Position numbers and translations under genes: made by a program. The notes beneath the pieces were generated by a model. It worked only from the letters and a program-made list of their open reading frames with translations, searched no databases and was not told the origin of the DNA. Below, piece after piece: positions 55,620 through 63,927 of a stretch of DNA of 64,000 nucleotides (position 1 is its first letter; every line of letters begins with the position of its first letter). This DNA comes from Sedimentibacter acidaminivorans. GTDB taxonomy: Bacteria > Bacillota > Clostridia > Tissierellales > Sedimentibacteraceae. The stretch lies in assembly GCF_017873955.1 (NCBI RefSeq), contig NZ_JAGGKS010000003.1, forward strand, positions 310,001-374,000, given 5' to 3'.

Positions 55620-55826
55620 ATCACTCACCCCCTCTTCTTTTATACCCGCATGTATTCTTTTATTTAAAATTTAAATTTAATTATATTTTTAAAAAGATGC
55701 TATATGAGCCAATCTCTTTTTGGCTCTCTAGTAACACCCTCTATTACAACTCTCTCAGTTATCTCATAATCTCATAGATAAATTGGAATTTGTGAACTTC
55801 GTGTTATGCTCATTACCCAAAGTTAT

Positions 55827-56126
55827 TTAAGACTGTTCGCTGTGAAAAATAAGCTCTTTTCCGTTCTCTTTTGCATATAAAATTTCATCAGCAACCGATG
55901 TGCCAATATAACCATCAATATCAACAATATAAATGGCATCGCAAATATCTATTTTCCTATAATGTGCTGCAACAAGACGCTTTTGTGCCTCTTTAGTTAT
56001 AGGCTCATTCTGCTCATTATAGATGCATTGAAGTACGTTAAACCCTTTTTCAACTTCCAGTCTCCAAGCAATCTGTTTCATTTTCTCTGCAAATTTCATA
56101 CTACCACAAATTGTTATAGTTTTCAT
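55827..56126 (-). CDS. Nucleoside 2-deoxyribosyltransferase-like protein
   Basis: A 99-residue protein from the ATG at 56126 (GAGGTG before it). ITICGSMKFAEKM (residues 4-16) and DAIYIVDIDGYIGTSVADEI (about 64-83) are the substrate-binding segments of the deoxyribosyltransferase/TIR-like DUF4406 fold, which cleaves nucleosides or NAD-like molecules. The G-S-M and the Asp-Gly-Ile/Tyr pattern are recognisable. It is short for the family, so the assignment is to the fold only, not to a reaction. Confidence 0.65.
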   Translation of the reverse strand: MKTITICGSMKFAEKMKQIAWRLEVEKGFNVLQCIYNEQNEPITKEAQKRLVAAHYRKIDICDAIYIVDIDGYIGTSVADEILYAKENGKELIFHSEQS

Positions 56127-56207
56127 TTTGTGCACCTCATCAAATATAAATAATCTACCCTACAAATTCCTATTTATCTGCCCGCTTGAGAATTGTATCT
56201 TTATAGA

Positions 56208-56624
56208 TTAATCGTATATTACATTTTTTCCTTCATCACTTAACTTTTTTAAAGATGAAAGCATTTGATTTATTTCTTCATCGGAATGTCTTTCCCATGA
56301 ACCTAATTCGGCTATTATTTTCAAAGGAGATTTAGACCTATACGAACGTGTTGGATTTCCGGGAAATCTTTTGTCAGTTAAGTTCGGGTCATTTTCAAAT
56401 TCACCTAATGGTTCTACAATGTAAATTCTTTCCTTTAAGTTAGATTTCGCTAATTCAGCCCCCCATTTAGCAGCATTTAATGTTCCAGTAAAATAAATAT
56501 AGTTTGATTTTTTATCCTGGTAATTTGATAAGTGTTGTGGCTCTAATAAATCTCCAAGTTTTAGTTCTGCTTTAGTGCCATGAAAAAAAGGACCATTATC
56601 TAAAACATCTTTTTTGTCATTCAT
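56208..56624 (-). CDS. arr: Rifampin ADP-ribosyltransferase
   Basis: A 138-residue enzyme of the Arr family, which inactivates rifamycins by ADP-ribosylation from NAD. FFHGTKAEL (residues 13-21) provides the NAD-contacting His, IYFTGTLNAAKWGAELA (about 43-59) the Tyr and helix, and NPTRSYRSKSPLKI (about 90-103) matches the family. Length equals known Arr proteins. Environmental firmicutes carry such genes as part of an intrinsic resistome; activity is inferred. The neighbours are also small modifying enzymes and relics. Confidence 0.87.
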   Translation of the reverse strand: MNDKKDVLDNGPFFHGTKAELKLGDLLEPQHLSNYQDKKSNYIYFTGTLNAAKWGAELAKSNLKERIYIVEPLGEFENDPNLTDKRFPGNPTRSYRSKSPLKIIAELGSWERHSDEEINQMLSSLKKLSDEGKNVIYD

Positions 56625-56820
56625 ACTGATACACTCCTTTTATATTTTTTTAATTATACCTTCGAGCTAAAACAATTTACCGGAGTATTATACATACATT
56701 ATCAAATCCTCCACCAAATCGCATTAACTTATTATGCATTATAGCACTTGCAAATAAGAACTAAAAGTCTATACTTACAATTTTTTTTGTGTTATAATTA
56801 AAGTGGAAAGAAATTCATTT
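56625..56820. other. Gap between arr and a transposase relic
   Basis: No gene or hairpin was recognised in these roughly 200 AT-rich bases; they probably contain the arr promoter. Confidence 0.4.
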
Positions 56821-57060
56821 GCATATGTTCCATCTACATATGCTCAATCTGCTGTTTTTACTGATGTAATTATTCGTTCGTCTGTTGTCATAATAAATTC
56901 TGTCTTATAGCCAAAAAAATCTTGTGTTTTACTTTTGTGCCCTACCCTTGCATCTTCATCTATTATTGAACGAACACCGCAAGCAAAGTTTTCCGATATT
57001 CAACATTAGCATCCGGCGAACATTTTGTCATACGAGAGTTAAAGAAAAGTTATTCCATAA
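56821..57060 (-). mobile_element. Relic of an IS1182-family transposase
   Basis: On the minus strand the frame IIDEDARVGHKSKTQDFFGY (then KTEFIMTTDERIIT) matches the DDE domain of IS1182-type transposases, here interrupted by stops and shifted between 57000 and 57060, where PDANVEYRKTLLAVFVQ continues in another frame. No ends were found. The element is non-functional. Confidence 0.65.
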
Positions 57061-57136
57061 CTTTCTTTCAAATCAGCTATAATTTTATCTTCCATACAAT
57101 AACTCCTCTCCATGTTCCTTAAAACCTAATAGTGAA

Positions 57137-57799
57137 TTAGAGTTCCATTCCATATATATCTTTAATTAGCATCTTAAAAGTGTGCTGAAATTTTTTTCTG
57201 TTTATTGGAATTTTATTTTCTGATTTCAATGTTATTTCCTGATTAATTTTGTCTATCTTCTTTACATTGTATAGATTAACTATATACCCTCTGGCACACT
57301 CTACAAAATAATCTTCAGATAGTTCAGTTTTTATGCGCTTTACAGTATTTGAAATATCTTCAGTTTCATTATTTGTTAAGTATAGTATTGATTTTCCTTC
57401 TGACCAATGAAAATATTCTATATCCTTATATGGTACAAGCCTCATAGTTTTGTTTGTATCTATTTTATAAAAACCATGTGGACAATTATAATTATTTTCA
57501 GATATGATTATTTCACCTAAATTTTCACTATTCAAAGGACTGACTAACAATCCTGTTGTTAATTGCAATGATTTTTTTACGTAGTGTGAAGAATTCCTTT
57601 TTATATAGGTCAACTCATTGTTTTTACTTATTATTATAATATTATATTTACAGTGTTGATCAAAAACATTTAATATCTCATGGGATTTTCTTATATAACT
57701 AACTTTTCCTTCGATCTGGTTTTCCTTTAAAAACTGAATAACTGCTATGCTGATTTTCTTTCTATCAATTGAATCAGCATATATTCCTATGGTAATCAT
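57137..57799 (-). CDS. LytTR regulator with degenerate N-terminal domain
   Basis: A 220-residue protein whose last 100 residues form a LytTR DNA-binding domain (RLVPYKDIEYFHWSEGKS, FVECARGYIVNLYNVKKID). The first 115 residues occupy the place of a receiver domain, but no phosphorylatable Asp in the usual position is visible (the VDQH region instead), so it may not need phosphorylation. It lies upstream of a surface protein on the same strand, 396 bases away. No histidine kinase is nearby. GAGGATG precedes the ATG. Confidence 0.8.
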   Translation of the reverse strand: MITIGIYADSIDRKKISIAVIQFLKENQIEGKVSYIRKSHEILNVFDQHCKYNIIIISKNNELTYIKRNSSHYVKKSLQLTTGLLVSPLNSENLGEIIISENNYNCPHGFYKIDTNKTMRLVPYKDIEYFHWSEGKSILYLTNNETEDISNTVKRIKTELSEDYFVECARGYIVNLYNVKKIDKINQEITLKSENKIPINRKKFQHTFKMLIKDIYGMEL

Positions 57800-58195
57800 T
57801 TAATCATCCTCGTTTTTAATTTTATGCAAAACATGACTAAATATAAGCAAGTTTAGCAAAATATGTTTATGTCTATTTTTCAACCATTGTAGTGATATTT
57901 TAAAATAATTTTATATAATAACTGTACCCTGTTAGATTTTAGTGTATTTTCATTGTATCTTTTAAGACTAATCTATTTATTTTTATGCATTATGTATGCA
58001 TTGACTTAGAACTTGTATAGCTTAATGTATTCATATATTGTAATTGTGTGAATAGCATGTACTGCAATTTATTATATTATTTAGTCTTTTCATATTATTT
58101 ATATTAAGTTAGAATCTGTATGAATCATTGCAAGATCATTATTTTGTTGGTCAAACTGATCCTTTAATGGTAAAAGATAAAATAAATACTTGTAA
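57800..58195. other. 396-base intergenic region
   Basis: Separates the LytTR gene from the surface protein gene on the same strand. It is very AT-rich with no perfect palindrome, repeat or reading frame worth listing, and must hold the LytTR promoter. Confidence 0.45.
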
Positions 58196-59602
58196 TTATT
58201 TATTCCTTTTTCTCCTGATTTTTCTTACAATTGATATAACCACTAATAAAGCAATAATCCCTATTATTCCAATAACAATAGGAGCAAAATATCCAAAACT
58301 TCTGTTTATTCCTCCTTCAACCTTATCTATTAGTGTTACTTTTTCTTTTGAATAAAGTGTGAATGACAAATCATCTTCTGGCAGTTTTTCTAATTCAGCT
58401 GTGTAAATATTACCTTCTTCTTTTATTAAATCAATGCTGCTATTAATTATGAAAGGGGCTGCTTTCGGAGTTATTATCTTAATATTCAAATTATTAAAAC
58501 TATTCCAATTTTCTGCAGGGTTTAAAATATATTCAAATAAATACTGAGAATGTGTTGTATTTCTTTTATCCATAGTGCCTTTTGTTCTGTAGCTAACACT
58601 TACCTTCTGGTCTGAATCTGGAAGAAATTCAACTGTATAAACTAAAGTAATTATTCTTACTATATTATTTTCAGCAAATATATCATCTTCTGAACAAAAT
58701 CCCAGATTATTTATAAAATATTTATCCAATACACTAGAATAAAGATTATATAATTGAATATCTGAAATGTGTTCAAAATTAGCATAAGAATGAGTTTTTA
58801 TATTATCAAGTAAATAAGTTTTAACATCTACCTCTTTTTCATTTTTTTCATAAGTAAATAAATTTGTTTCTTCCTTGGATGCTCCAAGAGTATATCCTTT
58901 AATATTTAAATCAATGTCCTCTCCTAAAACATAAATCTCTGCAACTTGAGTATCGAAGCAACCAGAAGCAATCCTAACATTCCCATCATTACGGTTAAAG
59001 CTATTAAATTTTTTTACAAAGATTTTAGTTTTTTCTTGATCGTAAATAAAATCAACAGTAAAATCTATTCCCTCATTTGTAGTTGGTTTTATTTCGATAT
59101 AATAAAGTTTACCGATTTCATCTGCTGTAAAACTTTTGGCTTCATAAATATCATTGGATAAAGAATTAATGATTTCATCAAAATTATAGTTTTTTTCTTT
59201 ATTTTCCTCAAAACTACTTCCATAACTATTAAGAGATTTACCTATATAAAAATCATAGGGCAATTCTTTGCCATCAGAAGTTATTTTTATGTCATCATAA
59301 TTAGTATTAGTTAGTCTTTCAATATAAGGAAACGCCATTTGAACAAAATGATTTTCTGAAGTAGGATTAGTCATCTCATATTCTGCAGTTACATTAGCAG
59401 TAACAGAATATGAATCATTATTGTTATCAGAAAAATCAAAAGTTAGATTTTCGCTTTTTACTTCGATAGGAGTATTTTTGTCTATTGCCATTATATCTGA
59501 TGAAGGGTACCCCTGCCAGTAGACAGGTCCTGAGTTTGCGAAAACTAATGTAAATGAGGATATTATAAGAATAATAATAAGTCCTTTTAGTAATTTTTTC
59601 AT
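58196..59602 (-). CDS. Membrane-anchored extracellular protein of unknown function
   Basis: A 468-residue protein with a signal peptide (MKKLLKGLIIILIISSFTLVFANS), an outer domain of about 400 residues rich in Ser, Asn and Asp, and a single C-terminal membrane helix (about 440-458) ending in a basic RKIRRKRNK tail. This topology, outside-facing and anchored at the C-terminus, is that of sensor-like or processed surface proteins. I recognise no domain. It follows a LytTR gene by 396 bases on the same strand and may be its target. The ATG follows GGAGG. Confidence 0.7.
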   Translation of the reverse strand: MKKLLKGLIIILIISSFTLVFANSGPVYWQGYPSSDIMAIDKNTPIEVKSENLTFDFSDNNNDSYSVTANVTAEYEMTNPTSENHFVQMAFPYIERLTNTNYDDIKITSDGKELPYDFYIGKSLNSYGSSFEENKEKNYNFDEIINSLSNDIYEAKSFTADEIGKLYYIEIKPTTNEGIDFTVDFIYDQEKTKIFVKKFNSFNRNDGNVRIASGCFDTQVAEIYVLGEDIDLNIKGYTLGASKEETNLFTYEKNEKEVDVKTYLLDNIKTHSYANFEHISDIQLYNLYSSVLDKYFINNLGFCSEDDIFAENNIVRIITLVYTVEFLPDSDQKVSVSYRTKGTMDKRNTTHSQYLFEYILNPAENWNSFNNLNIKIITPKAAPFIINSSIDLIKEEGNIYTAELEKLPEDDLSFTLYSKEKVTLIDKVEGGINRSFGYFAPIVIGIIGIIALLVVISIVRKIRRKRNK

Positions 59603-60096
59603 GATATTCTCCTCCCAAATAATTCAGTGTTTCAAGATATAGTATGATATAAAGATATTCAAACTTTATTCATCCGCACACCTTTACTAATTTTATTTAT
59701 ATAGATGTTTAATTTGTCTTAAGCCAACAAAGAAACTATATATTATAAGACTATTAATAAAGCAAATTGTTCCATTAAAGAACACCTATAAAGCCATATT
59801 ACTTAAGAAAACTGCTAATTGCTTATTAATTTTAATTACCTAATTATACCATCAATTAATTTTTATTTCTACTTAATAAAATTTGAACTATTTAATTTAT
59901 AACAAAGACATGGGAAAGACATGGGGACGTTTAAGACGTCTTTTACGTCCCCATGTCTTATCAAACTTGTATTAACTCTTCAATTCTTTTATAATAAGCA
60001 AGAACCCAGACATCTAATCTATTATCTCACATATGTAGGCTATTTGCCATTTCAAGACATTGTAAACTACAATTTGTCTATTATAATCTGTCGATT
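59603..60096. other. Intergenic region with a palindromic repeat and a relic
   Basis: Holds copy 1 of the 45-bp palindrome. Between it and the phosphatidyltransferase a startless minus-strand frame (NRLDVWVLAYYKRIEELIQV, about 59961-60020) stops right at the palindrome, suggesting the end of a lost gene. Otherwise nothing recognised. Confidence 0.45.
59915..59959. repeat. 45-bp palindromic repeat, copy 1
   Basis: AAAGACATGGGGACG, a palindromic AAGACGTCTT centre, and CGTCCCCATGTCTT form a 14-bp stem with few internal mismatches. An identical copy in the same orientation is at 60685-60729, and a partial duplication of the first arm precedes this copy (59904-59914). Confidence 0.9.
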
Positions 60097-60663
60097 TCAT
60101 TTTGTAAATTTGCCAAAAATCTGCCTCCATGGGCTCCATCCATTTGCGTATGATGAAATTGAAAAGATATTTTCAGATACTTTTCTAGTCCTAATAACAT
60201 GTCCTTCCTGAACTGCAGCAAATGTTGCAACAGAGCAAACAAAGATTGCACTGTATTTAAAATCAATCACCGATAATGTCAGCGGAAGGGCAAATAATAA
60301 TACTCCGGTAACTTTATTCATAACAGTATGAACCGCTACAAACTTCTTCTGCACGACAAATCCAAAAAAGACATTAATACCCTTGATTAGTGCAATAATG
60401 CCTATCCATATATAAAGCCAAGTTGGAATATCCATTATCGGAATCAACTTAATTAGGCATACAACAACAAAAACAAAATCTGCAATGGTATCAAACTTAG
60501 ATCCAAACTCACTAACAGTATTTGTTTTTCTTGCAACCGTTCCATCAATCATATCGGTAAATCCTGCAGCTAAGTACAGCGAATAAAACGCTGGAGAAAG
60601 TGCCTGAGAAAACAACAATGCAATGCTGCACAGAATTCTGACGCCTGTTATGATATTTGCCAT
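60097..60663 (-). CDS. CDP-alcohol phosphatidyltransferase
   Basis: A 188-residue membrane protein that would transfer a phosphatidyl group from CDP-diacylglycerol to an alcohol such as glycerol phosphate. The diagnostic signature D-x2-DG-x2-AR-x8-G-x3-D-x3-D is intact (DMIDGTVAR, about residues 35-43, then EFGSKFDTIAD). The start at 60663 is preferred to one 18 bases upstream because AAGGAGTG precedes it. Two identical 45-bp palindromes flank the gene, one of them overlapping its leader, as if it moved as a unit. Confidence 0.85.
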   Translation of the reverse strand: MANIITGVRILCSIALLFSQALSPAFYSLYLAAGFTDMIDGTVARKTNTVSEFGSKFDTIADFVFVVVCLIKLIPIMDIPTWLYIWIGIIALIKGINVFFGFVVQKKFVAVHTVMNKVTGVLLFALPLTLSVIDFKYSAIFVCSVATFAAVQEGHVIRTRKVSENIFSISSYANGWSPWRQIFGKFTK

Positions 60664-60684
60664 GCACTCACTCCTTCCCATAAG

Positions 60685-60729
60685 AAAGACATGGGGACGT
60701 TTAAGACGTCTTTTACGTCCCCATGTCTT
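60685..60729. repeat. 45-bp palindromic repeat, copy 2
   Basis: Identical base for base to 59915-59959 and in the same orientation, 22 bases before the phosphatidyltransferase start. Its hairpin would be near the 5' end of the messenger RNA. Confidence 0.9.
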
Positions 60730-60761
60730 GTTTTAAATATTATAAATATTAGAGTAAAAAC

Positions 60762-61472
60762 TTATTTTTTTAAAGCATAAAGCCTTGGAAATAGTATATT
60801 ATTTTCTAAATGTATATGCTGAAATATGTCTGATTCCATTTCTTGAAGTTTAGCATAAGTCAATTTAAAAGTATTACAGCCATCAGCTGGAACTTCATAA
60901 TCATTGGTTACGACTCTAAGTTCTTTGAGAATATCTCCTGCACCTGTATGCTCTTCTTCCAATTCTTTTATTATTTTAATAGCATTATCTAAATCTTTTT
61001 CAGATTTACTTTCTACATATCCTCTGATTGCAGGATATTGAGTAGTCTCTTCCTTTGACAAATGTGATTCTAATTCCATTTTTATTGTATTAAATAATTT
61101 ATGCACTTTAGAAAGTTCAGGGTGATTTTGACCATGAACTCTTAATATTGTTGTAGTTAATTCACCTATTTTCGGCATCTCTGCCCACAAATATGCGTGA
61201 TGTTTATTTATGATATGATCAATTAATTCTTCTAAAGGTGCTTCAGTCCAGTTTTTATCATTTGAATATAAGTGTTTTTCATAATTTTCATATAAATTAT
61301 TTAATTTGTTTAGTACTTCAGCTTCATTTAGATTTTTTTCCTTTATAGCTATAATTAATTGTCTATCTCCGCCACAACAAAAATCAATTTTATATTCTTT
61401 AAATATCTCTGCAGCTTTTGGAAATTTAGTTACTATCTCACCAATTTTTTGAGAACTATTAAATTTATTCAT
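60762..61472 (-). CDS. ric: Di-iron iron-sulfur cluster repair protein
   Basis: A 236-residue ScdA/YtfE-type protein that repairs iron-sulfur clusters damaged by nitric oxide or oxidants. The N-terminal domain includes FCCGG (about residues 31-35). The four-helix bundle carries His/Glu metal ligands in HHAYLW (about 91), HGQNHPEL (about 113), HLSKEE (about 137), EEHTGAG (about 172) and HIHLENNILFPR (about 219). All ligand positions appear intact. A 33-base gap separates it from the palindrome at 60685. Stress induction is expected but no operator was recognised. Confidence 0.92.
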   Translation of the reverse strand: MNKFNSSQKIGEIVTKFPKAAEIFKEYKIDFCCGGDRQLIIAIKEKNLNEAEVLNKLNNLYENYEKHLYSNDKNWTEAPLEELIDHIINKHHAYLWAEMPKIGELTTTILRVHGQNHPELSKVHKLFNTIKMELESHLSKEETTQYPAIRGYVESKSEKDLDNAIKIIKELEEEHTGAGDILKELRVVTNDYEVPADGCNTFKLTYAKLQEMESDIFQHIHLENNILFPRLYALKK

Positions 61473-61668
61473 TTTGTTCCTCCTATTAGTTATAATTAAT
61501 TTTCTTAATTATAACAATAGGATTATCTAAAATATATGATTTAAATCAAATTTTAAAATTATTTTTAAATTATTTATTAAAATGCATTCCTTTGCTATTC
61601 CATTTTTATTCTGCTTTTCTTAACATTTCTTCATAAATGGATTCGTTTTTTAATGAGTTATTAATTTT
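61473..61668. other. Gap between ric and the TfoX-C gene
   Basis: Nearly 200 AT-rich bases that must contain the ric promoter. No repeat or RNA structure was recognised. Confidence 0.4.
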
Positions 61669-61923
61669 TTATTTAAAGAAATTATAAAATTCCTTTAATT
61701 CCAATTTAGTTTCAGCTGATAAACTATTTTTTTTAATTCCTTGAATTGCACCTTCCAATGCATATAATCTATTAATTCAAGCAGAATCATCTATTGATTT
61801 AATTTTTAACCAAGCTTGTTCGCTACCAATATTTTTTAATTGTTCTAAATCTACTATTCCAACTTGATTTAGTTGTTCTTCTACTACTTTTCCAATATTC
61901 AGTAGTTTTGATAATTCACCCAT
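61669..61923 (-). CDS. TfoX C-terminal domain protein interrupted by TGA
   Basis: The frame from ATG 61923 (CGGAGGAG before it) encodes a TfoX/Sxy C-terminal domain: LLNIGKVVEEQLNQVGIVDL, IGSEQAWLKIKSIDDSA, then TGA at 61777-61779, and in the same frame INRLYALEGAIQGIKK up to TAA at 61669. In relatives the residue at the TGA is normally Cys (SAC-INxLYALEGA). A TGC or TGT to TGA change could be a nonsense mutation, or the codon could be read as selenocysteine. The domain binds nucleic acid in competence regulators, but free-standing copies have unknown roles. Confidence 0.65.
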
Positions 61924-61999
61924 AGCACTCCTCCGGTTTGTTATTTTTTTAGAAATATTATCAATAAAAAATATATTCTCTGTGTTCAACTCTTGTTTT

Positions 62000-63037
62000 T
62001 TAGTTTACTGCTGATTCAATTATTGAAAAAGTAACATCATTACAATTTATTTCAGCTAAAGCACCATAAGGAATACATATTTTAGGTTCAGTATGTCCAA
62101 AGTTCATATTGCATATAATTGGTAAATGTTCTTTTCCGAACTCTTTCATAACTTTTTTTATAACTATATTGTATTCATTATAATTTTCTTCATCTTGAGG
62201 TTTTCCCCAAATGATACCAGAAATGCGGTCTAATGCTCCTGTTATACCGTAATTTCTCAACCCGCATTCTACAAACCAAACTGGTGGCTTTTCTTCTGAT
62301 GTTTCTAAAAATAAAATAGAATCATCAAAATCTTCTATATTAGGGAATATTTCAGTACCACGGAGCATGTCAAAAACCTCCATGCAACCGCCAATTAATC
62401 TTCCTTTTACAATACCTTCACCTTGTACAAGTTCATATCCAGCATTTATATTATACATCCTTTTACGATTTTTATTTTCTTCTAACCATGGAAGATATTC
62501 ACTTGTCCATTCTGGTGCAGCTAAAATTTGACCAACAGGGTTATTAGAAAATAATGTTTTTTCAATATGTTCAATAGTATAAGGATGCATTGAAATATTT
62601 TCTGCAAAATCCACTAATAAAGTTGGACCATATATACTTGAAATACCAGCTTTAAAGCATAATAAATGAGTAGTTGTTGAATCAGAATATCCCATAAACA
62701 CTTTTGGGTTTTTATTGATAATATCAAAATCTATGTATGGAAGCATTCTTATACTTTCAATTCCACCAATACAAGCAATAATCCCTTTTATTGTTTTGTC
62801 TTGAAATGCATTCATTAAATCTTCTGCACGCTTTTCAGGATGATTGTATACATATTCAGTTCCTTTTAAAGTATTTTCCATTTCTACAACTTCTAACCCA
62901 AATATATTCTCTAATCGTTCTTTTCCTTGATTGTAACGCCAAAGGATTTCTTTATCACCAGCTCCACCCCATGATAAACTTACTAAAGCGACCTTGTCAC
63001 CTCTATTTAATTTATTAGGTTTTTTTAATTCTTTCAT
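62000..63037 (-). CDS. S66 LD-carboxypeptidase / MccF-like serine peptidase
   Basis: A 345-residue enzyme of peptidase family S66. The nucleophile Ser is in MGYSDSTTTHL (about residues 114-124), the catalytic Glu in LFLETSEE (about 246) and the His near FGHTEPK (about 318-324). Family members either cut the LD bond in peptidoglycan tetrapeptides during recycling or, as MccF, inactivate microcin C-type aminoacyl nucleotides. The extra-long substrate loop around YNINAGYELVQGEG is closer to MccF, so self-protection against a nucleotide peptide is possible. No peptidoglycan gene is adjacent. Confidence 0.83.
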   Translation of the reverse strand: MKELKKPNKLNRGDKVALVSLSWGGAGDKEILWRYNQGKERLENIFGLEVVEMENTLKGTEYVYNHPEKRAEDLMNAFQDKTIKGIIACIGGIESIRMLPYIDFDIINKNPKVFMGYSDSTTTHLLCFKAGISSIYGPTLLVDFAENISMHPYTIEHIEKTLFSNNPVGQILAAPEWTSEYLPWLEENKNRKRMYNINAGYELVQGEGIVKGRLIGGCMEVFDMLRGTEIFPNIEDFDDSILFLETSEEKPPVWFVECGLRNYGITGALDRISGIIWGKPQDEENYNEYNIVIKKVMKEFGKEHLPIICNMNFGHTEPKICIPYGALAEINCNDVTFSIIESAVN

Positions 63038-63141
63038 ACATTTTTCCTGCTTTCATAATTGTAAGTCTTATATATTAATTACATTATACCATATTATGGG
63101 TTGTCGTCGATAAAAATTTCGATTTTATATGAAGTGAACTA

Positions 63142-63801
63142 TTATTTTACAATTAATCCTAATAATTTTGCTAACTCGGCTGCTTGATTAGCACTAACTA
63201 TAGCACCTTTTAATTCCCCTCCAGATACAATGATTCCATCTATTTGGTTCTTTGTAAAATCTATACCTTTAAGAGGTGTTTTAAAAAAGCTTGTATTAAT
63301 AAAATTTACATATTCTAATTGTAATTTTGACAACTTACATTCTGAAATATTTGCATTACTTAATTCACTTTCGGTTATAATTATATTATTTAATTTAGAG
63401 GTATCAAAGTTTACAAAATTAAAATTACTATCAATAATTGAAATATTTTTTAAATTGCAGTTTTGTAAATTTGCCCCTACTGCTTTACAGGAATTAAATT
63501 GACATTTGTTAAAATAACCATCATTAAAATTGCTGTTAGATAAATCACATGATTTAAAAATTACATCTATAAATTCTGATTTTTGTAACGAGCAATCAAT
63601 AAATTTGCAGTTTTCAAAAATGACCTCTTTGAAACAAATTTTGGATATATCCTCATTATTAAGAGTGATTCCTTTTATATGTTTTTCGTAAATATCACTG
63701 TCCTCTGATTTAGATAAATTAATTAAAGGCAATAAATCTAAAACAATATCAAGTTCTGTTATAATGCTAGGTTCTATGATTTTCATTTTATTTTTCTCCA
63801 T
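63142..63801 (-). CDS. Pentapeptide repeat protein
   Basis: A 219-residue protein with about 25 tandem A(N/D)LXX-type repeats from residue 45 to 185 (for example VIFENCKFIDCSLQKSEFID and LQNCNLKNISIIDSN), which fold into a right-handed beta helix. Such proteins may mimic DNA and shield gyrase or act in other ways; the role here is unknown. No signal peptide. It is preceded by the MccF-like gene and followed by a kinase relic. Confidence 0.83.
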   Translation of the reverse strand: MEKNKMKIIEPSIITELDIVLDLLPLINLSKSEDSDIYEKHIKGITLNNEDISKICFKEVIFENCKFIDCSLQKSEFIDVIFKSCDLSNSNFNDGYFNKCQFNSCKAVGANLQNCNLKNISIIDSNFNFVNFDTSKLNNIIITESELSNANISECKLSKLQLEYVNFINTSFFKTPLKGIDFTKNQIDGIIVSGGELKGAIVSANQAAELAKLLGLIVK

Positions 63802-63834
63802 AAATATTATTTCTCTAATAAATATTATATAAAA

Positions 63835-63927
63835 TTATAGTACAAACTTTTCTTTAATCATTTGTGCTACAGTATTTGATGAAAGATTTGTATTATTGAT
63901 TTTTATATAATTGGTATTCTTTTTATA
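63835..63927 (-). pseudogene. Relic C-terminus of a P-loop kinase
   Basis: About 31 codons to TAA encode NYIKINNTNLSSNTVAQMIK and EKFVL, parallel to the tail of the deleted kinase at 52983 (NYIKIDNSNLSPELVAKMIK). No start or P-loop is present before the window edge at 64000. Two separate relics of the same family indicate former copies in this region. Confidence 0.55.

Noticed and set aside
55574-55777. Plus-strand frame at the start of the lipoprotein gene
   Set aside because: Mirror of the signal-peptide codons plus AT-rich leader; no support.
60081-60266. A 61-codon frame overlapping the end of the phosphatidyltransferase
   Set aside because: Overlaps the real gene in another frame, with no family signature.
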